Counted from the stretch's first letter, positions 26,618 through 35,913 are shown. The stretch: DNA of 64,000 bases from Kineothrix sp. MSJ-39 (GCF_018917935.1 NZ_JAHLPN010000008.1:1-64000), one strand, 5' to 3'. Notes: generated by a model not told the origin, from the letters alone. Made by a program: numbers and translations.

Positions 26618-27559
26618 TTGATCCGGACTGAAGAATTTACATTTGATTCCCGTGACGGGAAAACAAAATTACATGCAATGCGCTGGCTTCCCGAAGGGGA
26701 GCCTGTTGCTGTATTGCAGATCATTCATGGGATGAATGAATACATCCGCCGCTACGATGCATTTGCAACCTATATGGCGGAAAGAGGCTTTGCCGTAGTG
26801 GGAGAAGACCACCTCGGCCATGGCGAAAGTGTTCCGGAAGGGGGCACTTACGGTTATTTCTGTGAAAATGATCCGGCGACAGTCATAGTCAGGGATGTGC
26901 ACAGATTAAAGAAGCTGACACAGCAGGACTATCCGACACTGCCTTATCTCATTCTGGGACACAGCATGGGTTCTTTTATCCTGCGTAATTATATCACCAG
27001 ATACGGAACGGGCATCAGCGGTGCGATCATTTGTGGTACCGGAACGCCGAAAAAGAGCCAGCTTATAGGTGGCAAGCTGCTGACGGCAATCCTTGGCAGG
27101 CTGAAAGGCGAAACGTATGTCAGCAAGCTGGTCAATGAGATGAGCACAAAGGCTTACATGAGCGGCGAAGGAATGGAAACGGAGCTTGACTGGCTCTGCT
27201 CTGACCGGGCAGTGCAGGAGGCTTATGCAAAGGATCCGCTTTGCTCCGGTTTTACCTTTACTGTCAATGGCTATCATACCCTGTATGAGCTGGCACATCG
27301 CATGCAGAAGAAAGAGAATCTTGCGAAAATACCAAAAAAATTACCGATTCTGATCGTATCAGGTACAGAAGATCCGGTTGGTGACAGAGGAGAAGCACCG
27401 AAGGCACTTTACGATACGCTCCTGCATCTGGACATTACCAAAACAACTCTGAAGCTGTATAATGGCGCACGTCATGAGTTGTTAAATGAAAAGATCAAAG
27501 AGACCGTTTATTACGAACTGTACAACTGGATGGAAATTGTGTTAAATGAGCTGCAGTAG
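26618..27559 (+). CDS. Alpha/beta hydrolase (lysophospholipase-like, S33)
   Basis: 313 residues. Nucleophile elbow GHSMGS (S116), oxyanion region IIHGMNEY, acid in SGTEDPVGD and histidine in NGARHELLN make a typical catalytic triad. The closest family is the monoacylglycerol lipase/lysophospholipase type. The TTG at 26618 has AAAGGGG about 8 nt upstream and no ATG nearby, so I use it. It lies directly behind metG. Confidence 0.85.
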   Translation: MIRTEEFTFDSRDGKTKLHAMRWLPEGEPVAVLQIIHGMNEYIRRYDAFATYMAERGFAVVGEDHLGHGESVPEGGTYGYFCENDPATVIVRDVHRLKKLTQQDYPTLPYLILGHSMGSFILRNYITRYGTGISGAIICGTGTPKKSQLIGGKLLTAILGRLKGETYVSKLVNEMSTKAYMSGEGMETELDWLCSDRAVQEAYAKDPLCSGFTFTVNGYHTLYELAHRMQKKENLAKIPKKLPILIVSGTEDPVGDRGEAPKALYDTLLHLDITKTTLKLYNGARHELLNEKIKETVYYELYNWMEIVLNELQ

Positions 27560-27594
27560 ATGCAGCAGGTTATTTCACAGGAGGTTTGAATCAT

Positions 27595-28527
27595 ATGAAA
27601 AAATTTATCACACTGCTGGTTTCCGCAGTTTTACTGCTTTCCATGCCTGTTATGGCAGCAGAAGTCGACCAGAGCAAGATCGTCAATATTGATGCTTCCA
27701 AGTCGATCATCGCACTTGGTGCAGATCTTTCCGCAGAGCAGAGAGCGACCGTATTATCGCTCATGGATGTAACGGAGGCAGATCTTGCTAATTATCAGGT
27801 CATTACGATCACCAATGATATGGAACATCAGTATCTGGATGCTTATATGGATGCATCCGTGATCGGTTCCAAATCGCTTTCCAGCGTAAAGATTACGCCG
27901 GCGGAAAGCGGACATGGTGTACTTGTCACTACGAAAAATATCAATTACTGTACGACCGGTATGTATCGGAATGCGCTTCTGACAGCAGGCGTTTCCGATG
28001 CGGATATCCTGGTCGTAGGCCCGACGGAAATTTCCGGAACCGCAGCGCTGATCGGTGCGATCAAGGGCTATGAAGCCATGTCGGGAGAATCCGTTTCCGA
28101 TACGACACTCGATACAGCGATGAATGAGCTGATCACGACCGGTGAGATTGCCATGCAGGATGCGGACAGCCAGGATATTGAAGAGCTGATCGCTTTTGTC
28201 AAAGCAAAAGTGGCAGCAGGCGGACTCGACAGCGATGACCAGATCAGAAGTGCCATTGAAGAAGGCGAAGATAAATTCGGTGTGACACTGACAGAAGATG
28301 AGATCAATCAGATCATCGCCATCATGCAGAAGATCAACCAGCTCGGACTGGATCCGAATGTGCTGGTTTCGCAGGCAGAAGATCTGTACAGCAAATTTGG
28401 AAAGGATTTCCTGAAAAATCTTGATACGGACGCGATCGCCAAGGAAGTTGCCAAAAGTGCGGCATCCGGCTTTTTTGCAAAGATCGGTGATGCGATCAAG
28501 GGATTTTTTGCAGGATTGTTTCAGTAA
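27595..28527 (+). CDS. DUF1002 family secreted protein
   Basis: 310 residues. Signal peptide: MKKFITLLVSAVLLLSMPVMA. It matches DUF1002 (PF06207): SIIALGADLSAEQRATVL, and NYCTTGMYRNALLTAGVSDADI. The C-terminal half is helical (TEDEINQIIAIMQKINQLG). Function not known; probably an exported protein at the cell surface. ATG 27595 follows GGAGG. The GNAT gene begins immediately after its stop codon. Confidence 0.85.
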   Translation: MKKFITLLVSAVLLLSMPVMAAEVDQSKIVNIDASKSIIALGADLSAEQRATVLSLMDVTEADLANYQVITITNDMEHQYLDAYMDASVIGSKSLSSVKITPAESGHGVLVTTKNINYCTTGMYRNALLTAGVSDADILVVGPTEISGTAALIGAIKGYEAMSGESVSDTTLDTAMNELITTGEIAMQDADSQDIEELIAFVKAKVAAGGLDSDDQIRSAIEEGEDKFGVTLTEDEINQIIAIMQKINQLGLDPNVLVSQAEDLYSKFGKDFLKNLDTDAIAKEVAKSAASGFFAKIGDAIKGFFAGLFQ

Positions 28528-29019
28528 ATGACATATCAGATCCGTAATATCAGAACAGAAGAATGGGAAGATGCGATGGCACTCGTCTGGCGCACATTTC
28601 TGAAATATGAAGCGTGCGATTATGAAGAAGAGGGTGTCCGCAGCTTTCTGGATTTTATCACGGATGAACGGTTAAAGAAGCTGCATATGATAGGAGAATA
28701 TCCTGTCATGGCAGCTTTTTGTGATCAGAAGATGGTCGGTGTGGCATCCATGCGGAGCATCAACCATATTTCACTTTTGTTTGTGGACAGCGATTATCAC
28801 AAAAAAGGGATCGGAACAGAGCTGGTGCACAGTCTGAAAGAGCTGGTTGCTGCAGACGGAAGACGGACATCCCTGACCGTGAATGCAGCACCGTATGCGA
28901 CGGAATTTTACCATAAGATCGGGTTTACGGACACGGATCGGATGTGCACAAAAGAAGGGATTTCCTACACTCCGATGGAGTGGACTTTCGCATCTTTTAC
29001 AGGGAATCCGACAGATTAG
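28528..29019 (+). CDS. GNAT family N-acetyltransferase
   Basis: 163 residues. The acetyl-CoA binding pattern is LLFVDSDYHKKGIGTELVH (about 85-103), the core of the GNAT fold, and the C-terminal YHKIGF motif is typical. The substrate is unknown. Its ATG follows the TAA of the DUF1002 gene directly, so the two are translationally coupled. Confidence 0.87.
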   Translation: MTYQIRNIRTEEWEDAMALVWRTFLKYEACDYEEEGVRSFLDFITDERLKKLHMIGEYPVMAAFCDQKMVGVASMRSINHISLLFVDSDYHKKGIGTELVHSLKELVAADGRRTSLTVNAAPYATEFYHKIGFTDTDRMCTKEGISYTPMEWTFASFTGNPTD

Positions 29020-29145
29020 GCAACATGTATAGGAAAGGTTAAAATCTTTGTGTACTTGTGTTATAGGAAAAATCAGAAGTGTATTATATAATACCATTAT
29101 CGGGTGACAGAATAACACCAAACATAATTTTAGGAGGAAAATTTA

Positions 29146-30258
29146 ATGGCTAACTTATCATTAAAAGACGTATGTAAAGTATATCCTAACGGATTTGAAG
29201 CAGTTAAAGATTTCAATCTTGAGATCGCAGATCAGGAATTCATCATCTTCGTAGGACCTTCAGGATGTGGTAAATCTACTACACTTCGTATGATCGCAGG
29301 TCTGGAAGATATCTCTTCCGGTGAATTAAGAATCGGTGAGAAATTAGTAAACGACGTAGAACCAAAGGACAGAGATATCGCCATGGTATTCCAGAGCTAC
29401 GCTCTGTATCCTCATATGACAGTATATGATAACATGGCTTTTGGTCTTAAGTTAAGAAAAGTTCCAAAAGAAGAAATCGACAAGATGGTTAAAGAAGCAG
29501 CTAAGATCCTTGACCTGACTCCACTCCTTGATCGTAAGCCAAGAGCTTTATCAGGTGGTCAGAGACAGCGTGTTGCCATGGGTCGTGCAATCGTTCGTAA
29601 TCCTAAGGTATTCCTTATGGATGAGCCTTTATCAAACCTGGATGCAAAACTTCGTGTACAGATGCGTATCGAGATCGCTAAATTACATCAGAGATTAGGT
29701 ACAACAATCATCTACGTAACACATGACCAGACAGAGGCTATGACACTTGGTACAAGAATCGTAGTTATGAAGGACGGTATCATCCAGCAGGTAGATACAC
29801 CTCAGAACTTATATGAGAAGCCACAGAACCTGTTCGTTGCAGGATTCATGGGATCTCCACAGATGAACTTCTTAGATGCAATCGTAGAAGTAGTTGATGA
29901 TACAGCAGTATTAAAGGTTGCTGGTCACTTCATTCCACTTCCACCTGCAAAATCTAAAAAGCTGATCGAAGGTGGTTACAACGGAAAGACTGTTACATTT
30001 GGTATCCGTCCGGAAGATGTATATGATTCAGAAATGATGGTAGAAGCTTCACCACAGAGCACATTCGAAGCTACAGTTAAGGTTTACGAGTTACTTGGTG
30101 CAGAAGTTTACTTATACTTCGATCTTGATGAGTTCCAGATGACAGCAAGAGTTGATCCTCGTACAACAGCCAGACCAGGTGATGTTGTTAAATTCGCTAT
30201 TGATGTTGAGAAGATTCATATCTTTGATAAAGAAACAGAATTAGTAATTACCAACTAA
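29146..30258 (+). CDS. ugpC: ABC transporter ATP-binding protein, sugar type (UgpC/MsmX)
   Basis: 370 residues. Walker A GPSGCGKST, Q-loop, signature LSGGQRQRVAMGRAI, Walker B VFLMDEPLSNLDAKL and the H-loop THDQ are all present. The C-terminal MalK-like regulatory (TOBE) domain follows (about 235-370). In Gram-positive bacteria this shared ATPase energises several carbohydrate uptake systems, so it stands alone, as here, without permease genes. The codon usage is more biased than in its neighbours, in keeping with high expression. A strong terminator follows. Confidence 0.95.
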   Translation: MANLSLKDVCKVYPNGFEAVKDFNLEIADQEFIIFVGPSGCGKSTTLRMIAGLEDISSGELRIGEKLVNDVEPKDRDIAMVFQSYALYPHMTVYDNMAFGLKLRKVPKEEIDKMVKEAAKILDLTPLLDRKPRALSGGQRQRVAMGRAIVRNPKVFLMDEPLSNLDAKLRVQMRIEIAKLHQRLGTTIIYVTHDQTEAMTLGTRIVVMKDGIIQQVDTPQNLYEKPQNLFVAGFMGSPQMNFLDAIVEVVDDTAVLKVAGHFIPLPPAKSKKLIEGGYNGKTVTFGIRPEDVYDSEMMVEASPQSTFEATVKVYELLGAEVYLYFDLDEFQMTARVDPRTTARPGDVVKFAIDVEKIHIFDKETELVITN

Positions 30259-30275
30259 TCCAAACAAGTTTACTT

Positions 30276-30308
30276 GGGGAGATACATTGTATGTATCTCC
30301 CTTTCTTT
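30276..30308 (+). terminator. Intrinsic terminator after ugpC
   Basis: GGGGAGATACATTG pairs with TATGTATCTCCC, followed by TTTCTTT. It is the terminator of the monocistronic ugpC transcript. Confidence 0.85.
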
Positions 30309-30335
30309 GTATCGAGATAGAAAGGATGTGTGCAT

Positions 30336-31421
30336 TTGATAACAGCACAGGTAATACAGAGCTGTCTGGATGATTTAAAGACAATTACAAAGGTAGATCT
30401 TGCAGTCGTTGACGTAGAAGGCGTTATGGTGGCAAAGAACTCGGACAGATTTGATCAGAATGTGGAATTTGTAACGGAATTTGCCGCTTCTCCGGCGGGA
30501 AGCCAGGTGCTTCAGGGCTGCCAGTATCTGAAGATCTATGATGAGGAAGATCCGGCTTATGTACTGCTCTGCGGCGATTCCAGTGAGGAATATATGATCG
30601 GAAAGGTTGCGGTATCCAATATCCAGAATCTGATCACAGCCTATAAGGAGCGGTTTGACCGTAATAATTTCTTCCAGAATCTGATCCTGGACAATCTGCT
30701 TCTGGTAGATATCTATAATCGTGCCAAGAAGCTGCATATTGAGATCCAGAAGCCGAGAGTGGTTCTGCTTTTGGAAATCCCGGCGGGAAAAGAAAATTAT
30801 GCCATGGAATTTTTAAAGAGCATGTTTTCTGCACAGTCAGGCGATTATGTGACAGCGGTAGATGAAAATACACTGATCGTCATCAAGCAGGTAGAGGCTA
30901 AGGATTCCTATGCGGAAGTGGCAGAAGTAGCGGAAACGACTGTTGCAATGATGAATACAGAAGCAATGATCAATGTGCGTGTGGCATATGGTACGATCGT
31001 AGAAGAACTGAAGGACGTTTCCAAGAGCTATAAGGAAGCCAAAATGGCGCTGGATGTCGGCAAGATCTTCTATGCGGAAAAGACGGTCACTGCATACAGC
31101 ACACTCGGAATCGGACGACTGATCTATCAGCTGCCGATCAATCTCTGCGAAATGTTCATTGAGGAGATCTTTGGCGGAAAGGTTCCGGAAGAACTGGATG
31201 AAGAAACACTTACCACGATCAATACATTCCTGGAAAACAACTTAAATGTATCGGAAACCTCCAGACAATTATATGTCCATCGAAATACATTGTTGTACCG
31301 TCTGGAAAAATTGGAAAAATATACAGGACTGGATATCCGTATTTTCGATGATGCGCTGACACTGAAGATCGCACTTATGGTGGTGCGGTATATGCGTTAT
31401 CTGGAGAGTATGGATTATTAA
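30336..31421 (+). CDS. PucR/CdaR-type transcriptional regulator
   Basis: 361 residues from TTG 30336. The C-terminus (NLNVSETSRQLYVHRNTLLYRLEKLEKYTG) is the HTH_30/PucR-type DNA-binding domain. The N-terminal part resembles the sugar-diacid recognition (CdaR) domain, and the middle part is GGDEF-like. It probably activates metabolite-responsive genes; the target is unknown, but the sugar ATPase upstream suggests a link to carbohydrate use. The TTG is preferred because AAAGGA lies 9 nt upstream; GTG 30330 is too close. Confidence 0.85.
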   Translation: MITAQVIQSCLDDLKTITKVDLAVVDVEGVMVAKNSDRFDQNVEFVTEFAASPAGSQVLQGCQYLKIYDEEDPAYVLLCGDSSEEYMIGKVAVSNIQNLITAYKERFDRNNFFQNLILDNLLLVDIYNRAKKLHIEIQKPRVVLLLEIPAGKENYAMEFLKSMFSAQSGDYVTAVDENTLIVIKQVEAKDSYAEVAEVAETTVAMMNTEAMINVRVAYGTIVEELKDVSKSYKEAKMALDVGKIFYAEKTVTAYSTLGIGRLIYQLPINLCEMFIEEIFGGKVPEELDEETLTTINTFLENNLNVSETSRQLYVHRNTLLYRLEKLEKYTGLDIRIFDDALTLKIALMVVRYMRYLESMDY

Positions 31422-31442
31422 ATAGGCATGACATTACGGGAA

Positions 31443-31482
31443 CCTCAGCCCATGCATAATCACCTTCGGTGATGGGCTGAGG
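31443..31482. repeat. Long hairpin in the intergenic region
   Basis: CCTCAGCCCAT (31443-31453) pairs with ATGGGCTGAGG (31472-31482), and inside it TCACC-TTCG-GTGA forms a second hairpin. An outer GGGAA/TTCCC pair extends it (31438-31498). There is no T run, so it is probably a structural RNA element, a small repeat or a protein binding site. Confidence 0.4.
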
Positions 31483-31548
31483 CTGCATCATGCATTCCCG
31501 GTCACACATTTGCTACGCAAATATGCGACAAGTAATGCATGACATTAT

Positions 31549-31601
31549 AAGCACTTTCATATATTGGACTAAACGGTTCAATATAAGGAAGTGCTTTTTT
31601 G
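31549..31601 (+). promoter_or_regulatory. Terminator-like hairpin containing the ribosome binding site
   Basis: AAGCACTT-TCATATATTG pairs with CAATATAAGGAAGTGCTT, followed by a T run. The 3' arm contains AAGGAAG, which is also the ribosome site for the TTG start at 31599. It looks like a terminator, or a switch that hides the ribosome site. Confidence 0.55.
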
Positions 31602-32438
31602 TTTACGCAGAATAGAGATTATGTTTATGTGTATAAAGGAGAGCAGAAGCTGTCCGAGGCAGGACTGCGGAAGCTGACGGTCATGGAGCGCAAGGTGAAG
31701 GTGGAATTTCTGCTGCAGGATCTGCCGGTTGTAGGCGGAAAAGGAAAATGCAGGCTGCGTTATCTTCTGGGCGGAAAGGAGAAGGAAAAAAGCTGGGAGA
31801 TTCCGTTTGTATCCGGCGGAGGGCAGATGCAGTTTCTACAAAAGCTGGAGGAAGCGGGAGAAATTGAAGGAATTGCGGATTGTAGGATCTTCCTGCCAGG
31901 TGGGAAGGAAATCCGCGGAGAAGCGGATGCTGTCACAAAAGAAAAACAGAATGTGGAAGAGGCGGCTGTGAAGATACAGGAAACAAAGCAGAAATCAGAA
32001 GCAGAGGAACAACAGATAAAGAAACCGGAATCAAAATCAGAAGTAATGCCAAGAAATGAGGAGCTATTATCAGCGAGTCAAAACGAGAGCCGGATAGAAG
32101 GAAAAGAAAGCAGGAAGGAACTTGAAATACCGGAAAATCAAGTGCTCTATATTCAGGATCTGACACAGCTTCTTTCCATGGGAGAAAAGCAGCGAGAGCT
32201 GTATTATAACAGTTTTCTGCTGCACGGCTATTATCAGTACAGACATGTGGTAGCAGGAAAAGGATTTATCGGTGTTCCGGGCAATTTCAGCCAGCGGGAG
32301 GCGATCGCTGCAAAAATGATGGGTTTTCCGCTTTTCATTGAGGCTGAAAATCTGCAAAATTGTGAGTTTGGAGAAGAAACCAGAACGGAAATGCCGCAGA
32401 TGGGGACGTATGGCTATTTCCTGTGTAAAGTCGGATAG
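31599..32438 (+). CDS. Uncharacterised protein (DUF6128-like)
   Basis: 279 residues. Not enzyme-like in any way I can see. The N-terminal half is beta-rich (VKVEFLLQDLPVVGGKGKCR). A charged, low-complexity stretch (about 107-180: E, K, Q, S) links it to a C-terminal domain with LYYNSFLLHGYYQYRH and GKGFIGVPGNFSQREAIAAK. The pattern resembles DUF6128 proteins known in Lachnospiraceae. The TTG start is uncertain because of the hairpin described at 31549. Confidence 0.65.
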   Translation: MFTQNRDYVYVYKGEQKLSEAGLRKLTVMERKVKVEFLLQDLPVVGGKGKCRLRYLLGGKEKEKSWEIPFVSGGGQMQFLQKLEEAGEIEGIADCRIFLPGGKEIRGEADAVTKEKQNVEEAAVKIQETKQKSEAEEQQIKKPESKSEVMPRNEELLSASQNESRIEGKESRKELEIPENQVLYIQDLTQLLSMGEKQRELYYNSFLLHGYYQYRHVVAGKGFIGVPGNFSQREAIAAKMMGFPLFIEAENLQNCEFGEETRTEMPQMGTYGYFLCKVG

Positions 32439-32439
32439 T

Positions 32440-33183
32440 TCAGTCTACGCCCCGCAGTGCGACCGAAGGAATATTGGGCTTCAATATTTCTATAAATTTC
32501 TCCAGTTCCATGCGGGAATAGGCAGAAAAGCCGGGGCATAGAACCTGCTCGCTTTCTTTGTAGGACTGCAGGAAGTATCTTTTTGCACCTTTGATCCAGT
32601 CGCCGATCTCACGGAAAGTGTCTGCGCTGTGCAGCTCGCGTACGACAGTGGTGCGGAATTCATAGGTAAAACGTTTTTCGTCTGTTTCATGCATCAGAAA
32701 ATATACACTTTCCCGGATGCGGGCAAGCATTTCATCGGAAAAAGCATAAGAAGTGCTGTGATCTGCCGGATCAGTCAGTCCTGCAACCTTTAGATAATCG
32801 GATGGGCCGGATTTGATATCCATTGCCACATAGTCGATCAGCTTCTGCTCATAAAGCGTCTGCAGCATGAAAGGATTGCTGCCATTTGAGTCAAGTTTGA
32901 CCAGATAGTCCAGTTCTTTGACCTCAGCTAGAAAATCAGGCAGATCATGATAGATCGTCGGTTCACCGCCGGTAATACAGACACCTGTCAGGATATTCTT
33001 TCTTTTTTGTAAATAAGAAAGGATATCTTGTTTTGTGTATGCAGCATACGAAGCAGGGTCTAATAACAGGTCACTGTTCTGGCAATATGGGCAGCGGAAA
33101 TTACAGCCACCGAGAAAAACAGTAGCTGCCACGTGCTCGGGATAATCTAATAAAGTTGTCTTTTGTAAACCACAAAATAACAT
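32440..33183 (-). CDS. nrdG: Anaerobic ribonucleotide reductase activating protein (radical SAM)
   Basis: 247 residues. The radical SAM cluster motif CNFRCPYC (CX3CX2C) and the following TGGEPT are present. The beginning LQKTTLLDYPEHVAATVFLGGCNFRCPYC is that of NrdG-type activases that make the glycyl radical of NrdD. No nrdD gene is visible nearby, so the partner lies elsewhere. Members of this family also activate other glycyl radical enzymes. Confidence 0.85.
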   Translation of the reverse strand: MLFCGLQKTTLLDYPEHVAATVFLGGCNFRCPYCQNSDLLLDPASYAAYTKQDILSYLQKRKNILTGVCITGGEPTIYHDLPDFLAEVKELDYLVKLDSNGSNPFMLQTLYEQKLIDYVAMDIKSGPSDYLKVAGLTDPADHSTSYAFSDEMLARIRESVYFLMHETDEKRFTYEFRTTVVRELHSADTFREIGDWIKGAKRYFLQSYKESEQVLCPGFSAYSRMELEKFIEILKPNIPSVALRGVD

Positions 33184-33381
33184 AAGCTTCCTTCTTTCTT
33201 ATTACATAAAGAAACGCTCCGCGGGGATGCGATGTCCTAGATAAACAGTATAACACTTTAAAGGCCTGAGGGTATAGCAGATCTGGACAATTTATGCAGA
33301 AATGCTTGTTATTTTTGTACATACCCCGTATGATAGAGGCAGGTGGTTTATTTTATTTCAAAGGAAAAAGTGAGGGAAAAA
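33184..33381. other. Intergenic region between divergent genes
   Basis: 198 bp with no gene. A/T rich, divergent between nrdG and the zinc-ribbon membrane protein gene; promoters for both probably lie here. A possible NrdR or Fur-like site is not visible. Confidence 0.3.
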
Positions 33382-33867
33382 ATGCAGGTAGCAACAGACA
33401 GATGTCCGTGTTGTAATAAGAAGTTTTTTTATTATGACAGCAGACAGTATTTTTGTGGAAGTCCGATCAGAACGTGCAGAAAATGCGGAGGCAGTTATAT
33501 CGATAAAAGATATCATGAACTGGCGATTGAGGGATTGCCGGGCAGTGAGTTTTCTAAAGGATCGTATCTGTTTCTGATTGCACTGGGTGTTTTTGTACTG
33601 TATAGAGGAATTCACCTGATGGGATACAGGGAGCTTGGTATGTCGGATACTGTAGTCAGCAGATGGTTATTACCGGTTGTATTTACTGTGATGGGACTGG
33701 TCCTGATCATTGGTGGAATCATTGAACTGATCCGTATCATAAGTGGAAGTAAAGCCAGAAAATGGGAACAGAAGAGACAACAGTCGGTAGCGCGTCTGCG
33801 AAATCCTGATTATGCATGGAAGCTGAAACAGGCGGGTTATCCTGTTCCGGAGGAATATCTGCGATAA
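33382..33867 (+). CDS. Zinc-ribbon membrane protein, unknown function
   Basis: 161 residues from ATG 33382. N-terminal zinc-ribbon with Cys pairs CPCC and CRKCGG (about residues 7-38), then two membrane helices (about 61-77 and 105-129). The start follows GTGAGGGAAAAA, which is the same leader as that of the next gene. An in-frame GTG at 33343 would extend it by 13 residues. The gene pairs with the next gene as a two-gene unit. Confidence 0.7.
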   Translation: MQVATDRCPCCNKKFFYYDSRQYFCGSPIRTCRKCGGSYIDKRYHELAIEGLPGSEFSKGSYLFLIALGVFVLYRGIHLMGYRELGMSDTVVSRWLLPVVFTVMGLVLIIGGIIELIRIISGSKARKWEQKRQQSVARLRNPDYAWKLKQAGYPVPEEYLR

Positions 33868-33939
33868 GAATAACCGGAAGAACACGCTAAGGCGGTCAAT
33901 ACAAAAAGAAAACAGAAAAGAGAATAGTGAGGGAAAAAG

Positions 33940-34545
33940 ATGAAAGAGAAATTAGCGAAGATTTTTGTGGCTGTGTTATTTATCGGCTTTGGTCTGTATT
34001 TACTGATCACAGGGATTACAGATCTGACAAGCAAGAGTGATTATGTGGAAGCAGAGATTGACATGGCAGGTGGAAACCTTACGGTCGAGCATTCCATCAA
34101 TGGACTTATTCCGATAGGAAATGAGTATTACTATATAGGTGTTAATTCTGAGGAAGGTAATATCTATATTGTACGTGCAACGAAAAAGTGGCTGGATCAA
34201 AATTTTGATGCAGATGGCAAGGCAATAGGCGGAAGCTATACATTGAAGGCAAAAAAACGGAAGCTGGATTATAAGGTAGAGCGTGAGTTTAATGATTCAT
34301 TTTCCAATATGGATATGACAGGGCTTCAGTTAGTCACAGGTACTTCGTCATATCTGGATACAGACTATAAAACCTTTGCGGTGAAAAAACTGGTCTGCGT
34401 ATTTGCTTTTCTATTGACACTGCTTTGTATTTTTGCAGGGATAAAGGAGCAGGACGAGAATAGAAAGCCTGTATGGGGAAAAGTTATGGTAGTCTCCCTT
34501 CTGATATCTGCGGCATTGATGGTTCATGTACTGAGCTTTCTATAA
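33940..34545 (+). CDS. Membrane protein with three predicted helices, unknown function
   Basis: 201 residues. Membrane helices at about 8-28, 148-165 and 180-200, with an extracytoplasmic loop of about 110 residues between the first two. I do not recognise the family. It is 72 bp behind the zinc-ribbon membrane gene and has the same GTGAGGGAAAAA leader, so the two probably form a unit. Confidence 0.7.
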   Translation: MKEKLAKIFVAVLFIGFGLYLLITGITDLTSKSDYVEAEIDMAGGNLTVEHSINGLIPIGNEYYYIGVNSEEGNIYIVRATKKWLDQNFDADGKAIGGSYTLKAKKRKLDYKVEREFNDSFSNMDMTGLQLVTGTSSYLDTDYKTFAVKKLVCVFAFLLTLLCIFAGIKEQDENRKPVWGKVMVVSLLISAALMVHVLSFL

Positions 34546-34588
34546 GTACTCTGGCAGAACAGAAAGAAGTGAAAATGGGAAAACAGAT

Positions 34589-35194
34589 ATGCATGAATTG
34601 ACAGAAAAGCAATTAAAACGCCGGGAAAACCGGCTCCGCGTAAAAGAAGAGAAGCTGCGCAGGGAAGAAGAAGCAAGGCAGCAGGCACTTATACTGAAAC
34701 AAAAAACGGATGAAAAGTTTATGAAACAGGCTCTTTTGCAGGCAAAAAAAGCAAAAGAGCTTGGTGAAGTACCGATCGGCTGTGTGATCGTACATGACGG
34801 AAAGGTGATCGGACGCGGCTATAACAGACGCAATACCGATAAGAGCACGTTATCGCATGCGGAAATCACGGCCATTCGGAAAGCAAGTAAAAAATTGAAT
34901 GACTGGCGGCTGGAGGATTGCGTACTTTATGTGACATTGGAACCCTGCCAGATGTGCGCGGGCGCGATCGTGCAGGCGCGGGTCAAAGAGGTTGTGATCG
35001 GAGCGATGAATCCGAAAGCAGGCTGTGCCGGTTCAATTCTGAATCTGTTTACGATGAAGCAGTTCAACCATCAGGTGCAGACAACCTATGGTGTCTGCGA
35101 AGCGGAATGCAGCCGGATTTTGAAGCAGTTTTTTGCCGGACTTAGAAAACGTCTGCATGAAACGGATGGTAGTGGTATCTACGAAAAGAAATGA
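34589..35194 (+). CDS. tadA: tRNA adenosine(34) deaminase
   Basis: 201 residues. The zinc deaminase motif is HAEITAI (H and catalytic E) and PCQMCAGA (two Cys ligands), which deaminates A34 of tRNA-Arg to inosine. There is an N-terminal charged extension of about 44 residues (LKRRENRLRVKEEKLRREEE), likely a coiled coil, that ordinary TadA lacks. It is translated from ATG 34589 with a weak ribosome site; a shorter form from the MKQALLQAKKAK methionine (near 34721) is possible. Confidence 0.9.
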   Translation: MHELTEKQLKRRENRLRVKEEKLRREEEARQQALILKQKTDEKFMKQALLQAKKAKELGEVPIGCVIVHDGKVIGRGYNRRNTDKSTLSHAEITAIRKASKKLNDWRLEDCVLYVTLEPCQMCAGAIVQARVKEVVIGAMNPKAGCAGSILNLFTMKQFNHQVQTTYGVCEAECSRILKQFFAGLRKRLHETDGSGIYEKK

Positions 35195-35237
35195 TGATGT
35201 TTATTCAGATATGTGATGTGGGAAAGGAAACAACAAG

Positions 35238-35843
35238 ATGAGTGTGGTGTATTTGATTCTGGGACTTCTGGGAGGGATGTATGTGGTAATTGGTGGCAGT
35301 ATCTTCTTGGTGTTTGTGACATCTGAAGGTCTGTCTGAGGCAGGAGGAGCGATTTTTATCCCGCTTATTTTTGTTGTGCTGGGCATTGGATTTCTGGCGG
35401 GAATTGTAATACATAAGAGTATCAAAGGGAAAATTCGGAAAAAGGGGAAAAAATATGCGGCGAAAGTGTACAGCTATGTGGAAAATACCTCTTTTATGGT
35501 GAATGAATCTTATACGGTCAATACAGTGGTACACTATTTTGATGAAACGCATGTGGAAAGGGAGGCTGTCATTCCGACCTGTTTTGAGAAAGGTTCCTCT
35601 AAAATGCTTCCCATTGGAATGACCGTTGACATTTATTGCTACCGGGATAAATATGACTATGATCCAAAATCTGTCAGGAGTGAATATCTGCCGGGAGAGG
35701 AAGAACTGATGGATGACAAGCCGGTAGATCCGATGCAGCTGAAAATGGTGGCTGTTTCCTGCCCGAACTGTGGTTCCAGTTTCCAGGCTGCAACGGGTTA
35801 TTCCAGTAAGTGTCCGTATTGTGGCAGTTATATCAATGCGTAA
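35238..35843 (+). CDS. DUF3592-like membrane protein with C-terminal zinc ribbon
   Basis: 201 residues. Two N-terminal membrane helices (about 5-25 and 36-56), a beta-rich middle (AAKVYSYVENTSFMVNESYTV, DVDIYCY-type), and a C-terminal zinc ribbon CPNCGSSFQA...CPYCGSY. It belongs to the same loose group of membrane and zinc-ribbon proteins as 33382-34545. Function unknown. Its ribosome site is AAAGGAAA before ATG 35238. Confidence 0.7.
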   Translation: MSVVYLILGLLGGMYVVIGGSIFLVFVTSEGLSEAGGAIFIPLIFVVLGIGFLAGIVIHKSIKGKIRKKGKKYAAKVYSYVENTSFMVNESYTVNTVVHYFDETHVEREAVIPTCFEKGSSKMLPIGMTVDIYCYRDKYDYDPKSVRSEYLPGEEELMDDKPVDPMQLKMVAVSCPNCGSSFQAATGYSSKCPYCGSYINA

Positions 35844-35881
35844 ATATGTAAAACAGAAATAATTTTGGTGCTATATGGCGT

Positions 35882-35910
35882 TTGACAGATAAGGGAAAAT
35901 TCGATATACT
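35882..35910 (+). promoter_or_regulatory. Promoter of the SRP RNA gene
   Basis: TTGACA (35882-35887) and TATACT (35905-35910) with 17-nt spacing. It lies directly in front of the SRP RNA 5' end and is close to the consensus. Confidence 0.85.
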
Positions 35911-35913
35911 ATA

